Origin: Paracoccaceae bacterium
Lineage (GTDB): Bacteria; Pseudomonadota; Alphaproteobacteria; Rhodobacterales; Rhodobacteraceae
Reading direction: 5' to 3'
Length of the DNA: 64,000 nt
Assembly (NCBI GenBank): GCA_020637675.1
Contig: JACKKD010000004.1
Location: 1 to 64,000 of the forward strand
Shown here piece by piece: positions 59,967-64,000 of the stretch (positions are counted from its first letter, which is position 1; each line of letters begins with the position of its first letter). The translations under genes were made by a program, and so were the position numbers. Under the pieces are notes generated by a model. That model was not told the origin of the DNA. It ran no database searches and was given only the letters and a program-made list of their open reading frames with translations.

Positions 59967-61877
59967 ATGAAGACTTATGACCTCATCACGATCGGCCGGG
60001 CGGGGGTGGACCTTTACGGGGCGCAGATCGGCGGGCGGCTGGAGGACATGGGCTCATTCCGGAAGTATATCGGCGGGTCCCCGACGAACATCGCCTGCGG
60101 GACAGCGCGGCTGGGGTTGAAGTCGGCGCTGATCACGCGGGTGGGCGACGAGCATATGGGCCGATTCATCCGCGAGCAGCTGGAGCGCGAGGGCGTGGAC
60201 GTGCGGGGGGTGAAGACCGACCCGGAGCGGCTGACGGCGCTGGTCATCCTCGGCATCCGCGACGAGGAGCAGTTTCCGCTGATCTTCTACCGCGAGAACT
60301 GCGCCGACATGGCGCTGTCGGAGGAGGACATCGACGAGGGGTTCATCGCCGAGGCGCGGTCGGTGCTGGCAACCGGTACGCACCTTTCCCATCCGCGGAC
60401 CGAGGCGGCGGTCGTGAAGGCACTGAATCTCGCCCGCAAGCACGGGGCGAAGACGGCCCTGGATATCGACTACCGCCCCAATCTCTGGGGCGTGGCGGGG
60501 CATGGCGCGGGCGAGAGCCGCTTCGTGGAAAGCGCCAAGGTCACCGCGAAGCTGCAATCGACGTTGCATCTTTTCGACCTCATCGTCGGCACGGAGGAGG
60601 AGTTTCACATCGCCGGCGGCTCGACCGATACAGTGGCTGCGCTGCGGGCGGTGCGGGCCGTGACTGCGGCAACGCTTGTCTGCAAGCGCGGCGCGAAGGG
60701 TGCCGTTGCCTTCGAGGGGCCGATCCCCGAGAGCCTCGACTCGGGAGAGGCGGGGCCGGGATTCCCGATCGAGGTCTTCAACGTGCTCGGCGCCGGCGAC
60801 GGGTTCTTCTCGGGGTTGATGAAGGGCTGGCTCGACGGCGAGACCTGGCCGCGCGCGCTCGAATACGCCAATGCCTGCGGCGCCTTCGCGGTTTCGCGGC
60901 ACGGCTGCACGCCGGCCTATCCGAGCCTGGAGGAGCTGAGGTTCTTCCTGACGCGCGGCATCGTGCGGCCCGATCTGAGAAACGACGCGGAGCTGGAGCA
61001 GATCCACTGGTCCACCAACCGCAAGGGCGACTGGTCGAGCCTCAGGACCTTCGCCTTCGACCATCGCGCGCAGCTTGAGGAGATGGCAGGATACTCGGCC
61101 CGGAAGGGCGCCGCGTTCAAGGAGCTCTGCCTGAAGGCGACGCTGCGCGTGGCCGGCGGACGGCCGGGTTACGGCATCCTTTGCGACAGCCGGATCGGCC
61201 GGCGGGCGCTCCATGCCGCCTCCGGCAGCGGACTCTGGATCGGACGGCCCTGCGAATGGCCTGGCTCGCGGCCGCTCAGGCTCGAGCCCGAGCTTGGCCC
61301 CGATTGCGGCGGACTGGAGGAATGGGCCCGCGAGAATGTGGTGAAGGTGCTGTGCTTCTGCCATCCCGACGACACGGCCGCGGTCCGGGCCGAGCAGGAG
61401 GCGACGGTGAAGCGGCTCTTCGCGGCGGCGCGGCGTAACGGGCTCGAGTTCCTGCTGGAGGTCATCCCCTCCAAGGTCGCGCCGGTGGGCGACACCACGA
61501 CGGCGACGCTGATCCGCCAGTTCTATGCGGCGGGAGTCTTCCCCGACTGGTGGAAACTCGAACCGATGAGGACGAAGGCGGCCTGGGAGAATGCCATCGC
61601 CGCCATCCGGGAACATGACCGCTACACCCGGGGAATCGTCGTCCTCGGGCTCGATGCGCCGGAGGCGGAACTCGCCGCCTCGTTCGAGGTGGCGGCGGGG
61701 TTCGATCTGGTGAAGGGCTTTGCCGTCGGCCGCACGATCTTCGGCGACGTGGCGCGGGGCTGGATGGCGGGCGATCTGGCCGATGCCGAGGCCGTGGCAG
61801 AAATGGCCCGGCGATACGCGCGGCTCTGCGATATCTGGGACAGGGCGCGGGCCGCCGCGCGGGAGAAGGCAGCATGA
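59967..61877 (+). CDS. iolC: 5-dehydro-2-deoxygluconokinase fused to DUF2090 (IolC)
   Basis: The 636-residue protein has an N-terminal PfkB sugar kinase (ITIGRAGVDLYGAQIGGRLE, YIGGSPTNIACGTARLG, and the catalytic NVLGAGDGFFSGLMKGW) that phosphorylates 5-dehydro-2-deoxy-D-gluconate. The C-terminal ~320-residue DUF2090 TIM-barrel (FAFDHRAQLEEMAGYSARKG, EVIPSKVAPVGDTTTATLIR) is thought to be the aldolase step that replaces IolJ. This fusion is common in proteobacterial iol clusters. ATG 59967 (MKTYDLITIG); ATG 59952 is also in frame. Confidence 0.93.
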   Translation: MKTYDLITIGRAGVDLYGAQIGGRLEDMGSFRKYIGGSPTNIACGTARLGLKSALITRVGDEHMGRFIREQLEREGVDVRGVKTDPERLTALVILGIRDEEQFPLIFYRENCADMALSEEDIDEGFIAEARSVLATGTHLSHPRTEAAVVKALNLARKHGAKTALDIDYRPNLWGVAGHGAGESRFVESAKVTAKLQSTLHLFDLIVGTEEEFHIAGGSTDTVAALRAVRAVTAATLVCKRGAKGAVAFEGPIPESLDSGEAGPGFPIEVFNVLGAGDGFFSGLMKGWLDGETWPRALEYANACGAFAVSRHGCTPAYPSLEELRFFLTRGIVRPDLRNDAELEQIHWSTNRKGDWSSLRTFAFDHRAQLEEMAGYSARKGAAFKELCLKATLRVAGGRPGYGILCDSRIGRRALHAASGSGLWIGRPCEWPGSRPLRLEPELGPDCGGLEEWARENVVKVLCFCHPDDTAAVRAEQEATVKRLFAAARRNGLEFLLEVIPSKVAPVGDTTTATLIRQFYAAGVFPDWWKLEPMRTKAAWENAIAAIREHDRYTRGIVVLGLDAPEAELAASFEVAAGFDLVKGFAVGRTIFGDVARGWMAGDLADAEAVAEMARRYARLCDIWDRARAAAREKAA

Positions 61878-61939
61878 GCATGTTCAGCAGAAGCAGCAAC
61901 CGGTTCCGGGGTTCGAACCTGCGGGGGAAGGCAGAATGA
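61874..61939 (+). CDS. 21-codon micro-ORF bridging iolC and iolD
   Basis: ATG 61874 overlaps the iolC stop (ATGA) and the stop at 61937-61939 overlaps the iolD ATG (ATGA). The peptide would begin MSMFSRSSNRFRG and end RGKAE. Its ribosome-site/start region (GGAGAAGGCAGCATGAGC) is nearly repeated 62 bp later in front of iolD (GGGGAAGGCAGAATGAGC). It may serve to couple translation rather than to make a functional peptide. Coding status is unproven. Confidence 0.4.
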   Translation: MSMFSRSSNRFRGSNLRGKAE

Positions 61940-63771
61940 GCGGGACGGTGAGACTGACGGCGGCGCAGGCGATGGTGCGCTGGCTCTCGGTGCAGATGAC
62001 GGAAGAGGGGACGCGCTTCATCGAGGGTGTATGGGCGATCTTCGGACATGGCAACGTGGCGGGGATCGGAGAGGCGCTGCACGGGATCGGCGCGGCACTA
62101 CCGACCTGGCGGGGCCAGAACGAGCAGACCATGGCCCACGCAGCCATCGCCTATGCCAAGACGCTCAGGCGGCGGCGGGCGCAGGCGGTGACCTCATCGA
62201 TCGGGCCGGGGGCCACCAACATGGTGACGGCGGCGGCGCTGGCGCACGTCAACCGGCTGCCCGTGCTCTTCATTCCGGGCGATGTCTTCGCCAACCGCCG
62301 GCCGGACCCCGTGTTGCAGCAGATCGAGGACTTCGACGATGGCACGGTCAGCGCCAACGACTGCTTCAGGCCGGTCGTGCGCTACTTTGACCGGATCGCC
62401 CGGCCCGAGCATCTTCTGACCTGCCTGCCGCGGGCGCTGGCGGTGATGACCGATCCGGCGAACTGCGGGCCGGTCTGCCTCGCCTTCTGCCAGGACGTGC
62501 AGGCGGAGGCCTACGACTACCCCGAGAGCTTCTTTTCGCCTAGGGTCTGGCGCATCCGCCGGCCGGAGCCGGACCCGCGCGAGGTTGCGGACCTGGCGGC
62601 GCTGATCCGCGCCGCGAAGACACCGGTGATCGTCTCGGGCGGGGGGGTGATCTATTCCGGGGCGGAGGCCGATCTCGCGGCCTTTGCCAAGGCGCACAAC
62701 ATCCCCTTGGTGGAAACCCAGGCGGGCAAGGGCGCGACGGGATGGGACAATCCCATGAACTTCGGCTCGCCCGGAGTCACGGGGTCCGACTGCGCCAACG
62801 CGCTCTGCGCGCGGGCCGATCTGGTGATCGGCGTCGGCACCCGGTTCCAGGACTTCACCACGGGAAGCTGGACCGTGTTCGGCAACCCGGAGCGGCGACT
62901 CGTCTCGGTCAACCTCGCGGGCTACGACGCGACGAAGCATGGCGCCGTGCCCTGCGTGGGGGACGCCAAGGTGGTGCTCGCCAGGCTTTCCGCCGCACTC
63001 GGATCGCACAAGGCGCCTGCCTTCGACCAAGACGCGCGGCTTGCTTGGCACGAGGCGGTGCGGCGCGTGACGGCGGCGCCCGAGGGCGAGACGAATGCCT
63101 TGCCCACCGATGCCCAGGTCATCGGCGCGGTGCAGCGGATGGCGACGAAGGACACGCTCGTGATGTGCGCGGCCGGCACCATGCCCGGTGCGCTGCAAGT
63201 CCTCTGGCAGGCGGCGGCAGGCGGCTACCACATGGAATACGGCTATTCGTGCATGGGCTACGAGGTCGCCGGTGCAATGGGCATCAAGCTCGCCGCGCCC
63301 GCGAAGGAAGTCGTCTGCTTCGTCGGCGACGGCAGCTACATGATGGCGAATTCGGAGCTTGCGACGGCGGTGATGCGGCGCGTGCCCTTCACCGTGGTCC
63401 TGACCGACAACCGCGGCTATGGCTGCATCAACCGGTTGCAGCAGGAATGCGGCGGGGCCGAGTTCAACAACATGTACAAGGACAGCAACGTCGAGGTGCA
63501 GCCCGAGATCGACTTCGTCTCCCATGCGCGGGCGATGGGTGCCCACGCGGAAAAGGCCGCGACCATCGCCGAACTTGAGGCGCGGATCGTCGCCGCGCGG
63601 GGCCGCGACATCCCCACAGTCATCGTCATCGACACCGACGCGGTGTCTGGCACCGGCGCGGGCGGACACTGGTGGGACGTGGCCGTGCCCGAGGCTGGCG
63701 GACCGGAGCGGCTGGAGCGGGCCCGGGCGAAGTACACCGCGCAGGTCAGGCGGCAGAACGTCGTGAACTGA
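61936..63771 (+). CDS. iolD: 3D-(3,5/4)-trihydroxycyclohexane-1,2-dione hydrolase (IolD)
   Basis: This thiamine-diphosphate enzyme opens the ring in myo-inositol breakdown. The 611-residue protein has VRLTAAQAMVRWLSVQMTEE at the N-terminus, the central domain VIVSGGGVIYSGAEADLAAF and the ThDP-binding motif FVGDGSYMMANSELATAVMR with VLTDNRGYGCINRLQ. ATG 61936 follows GGGGGAAGG. It lies between iolC and iolE in the usual catabolic operon. Confidence 0.95.
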   Translation: MSGTVRLTAAQAMVRWLSVQMTEEGTRFIEGVWAIFGHGNVAGIGEALHGIGAALPTWRGQNEQTMAHAAIAYAKTLRRRRAQAVTSSIGPGATNMVTAAALAHVNRLPVLFIPGDVFANRRPDPVLQQIEDFDDGTVSANDCFRPVVRYFDRIARPEHLLTCLPRALAVMTDPANCGPVCLAFCQDVQAEAYDYPESFFSPRVWRIRRPEPDPREVADLAALIRAAKTPVIVSGGGVIYSGAEADLAAFAKAHNIPLVETQAGKGATGWDNPMNFGSPGVTGSDCANALCARADLVIGVGTRFQDFTTGSWTVFGNPERRLVSVNLAGYDATKHGAVPCVGDAKVVLARLSAALGSHKAPAFDQDARLAWHEAVRRVTAAPEGETNALPTDAQVIGAVQRMATKDTLVMCAAGTMPGALQVLWQAAAGGYHMEYGYSCMGYEVAGAMGIKLAAPAKEVVCFVGDGSYMMANSELATAVMRRVPFTVVLTDNRGYGCINRLQQECGGAEFNNMYKDSNVEVQPEIDFVSHARAMGAHAEKAATIAELEARIVAARGRDIPTVIVIDTDAVSGTGAGGHWWDVAVPEAGGPERLERARAKYTAQVRRQNVVN

Positions 63772-63807
63772 GGCGGGGTGCGGAGGCGGGGCCCCCGGAC
63801 GCCGGCG

Positions 63808-63842
63808 TTTTCGGGCCAGGAGGAGATTCTGGCCCCCGAAAA
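63808..63842 (+). other. intercistronic hairpin between iolD and iolE
   Basis: TTTTCGGGCCAG pairs with CTGGCCCCCGAAAA through 12 base pairs, leaving two bulged C residues, around the loop GAGGAGATT. It lies 37 bp after iolD and 16 bp before the iolE start. It could be an mRNA-processing or stability element. Confidence 0.5.
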
Positions 63843-63857
63843 GAGAGAGACAGAGAG

Positions 63858-64000
63858 ATGATCCTTTACGGCACCAACCCCATCGCCTGGTCGAACGACG
63901 ACGACTGGTCGATCGGCGACCAGTTCACGCTCGACGACTGCCTGTCCGATTGCCGGAAAATCGGCTTCGACGGGATCGAGAAAGGCCACAAGATGCCCGA
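63858..64000 (+). CDS. iolE: Myo-inosose-2 dehydratase (IolE), N-terminal part
   Basis: The first 47 residues are visible before the window ends: MILYGTNPIAWSNDDDWSIG, then DDCLSDCRKIGFDGIEKGHK. This is the standard IolE N-terminus (the G-x-NPI-x-WSNDD pattern). The enzyme dehydrates 2-keto-myo-inositol, the product of IolG, to the substrate of IolD. ATG 63858 is preceded by AGAGAGA rather than a canonical ribosome site. Confidence 0.9.
   Translation, partial: MILYGTNPIAWSNDDDWSIGDQFTLDDCLSDCRKIGFDGIEKGHKMP

Noticed and set aside
61910..61919. GGTTCGAACC, resembling the T-loop of a tRNA
   Set aside because: Flanking bases do not form a T stem and no acceptor, D or anticodon arms are present; it lies within the iolC-iolD junction.
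1..64000. CRISPR arrays, phage genes, toxin-antitoxin or restriction systems
   Set aside because: No regularly spaced repeats, cas, integrase, phage structural or restriction-modification genes were recognised in any frame.

Overview
The window is GC-rich DNA from an alphaproteobacterium of the Rhodobacter/Paracoccus group (Rhodobacteraceae). The evidence is the gene content and order: dnaX-ybaB-recR; pheA divergent from a membrane-anchored cytochrome c552; hemN divergent from an FnrL-type regulator; and a ccoNOQP / DUF2270 / ccoGHIS cluster with FNR boxes. Coding density is high. ATGA/GTGA stop-start overlaps are common and several genes start at TTG. I saw no rRNA, tRNA or CRISPR array.

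Layout. 1-795: IS110-family transposase cut by the window edge. 927-3652: dnaX-ybaB-recR. 4360-7196: an accessory-looking block (winged-helix/TPR regulator, DUF4242-like protein, exported protein) with an 11-bp tandem repeat between regulator and possible targets. 7321-10446: marR-emrA-emrB-type efflux operon with a palindromic operator at the marR start. 10984-15919: small membrane protein, Tat-exported CpdB-type nucleotidase, NudC, SRPBCC protein, PheA. 16057-24043: cytochrome c552, then yejABEF-type peptide transporter with an inserted small membrane protein and a coupled glycosyltransferase. 24051-37125: microaerobic regulon (hemN, fnrL, universal stress protein, cbb3 oxidase, its assembly genes). 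37139-41515: D,D-carboxypeptidase, HAD phosphatase, ClpS, RsmC-like methyltransferase. 41561-44887: SDR lacking its catalytic lysine, three tandem paralogous lipoproteins, hemF, chorismate mutase. 44838-48332: two-component system divergent from a periplasmic HtrA protease.

48475-64000 is an inositol/polyol catabolic locus: three Gfo/Idh/MocA dehydrogenases, three TIM-barrel isomerase/epimerase-like proteins plus the start of iolE, two LacI-type regulators, an FrcBCA-like ABC importer, iolC fused to DUF2090, and iolD. Two different palindrome families suggest one operator set for each LacI regulator. A remnant of a fourth MocA-type dehydrogenase lies upstream of iolG, and a 21-codon micro-ORF bridges iolC and iolD.

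The window is mostly conserved core and metabolic DNA; I found no clear novel defence or mobile system. The least explained items are the paired LacI operators with the dehydrogenase remnant, the triplicated lipoproteins, the degenerate SDR, hairpins built from the facing stop codons of four convergent gene pairs, the iolC/iolD micro-ORF, and the PhoB-like 11-bp repeat beside the winged-helix/TPR regulator.
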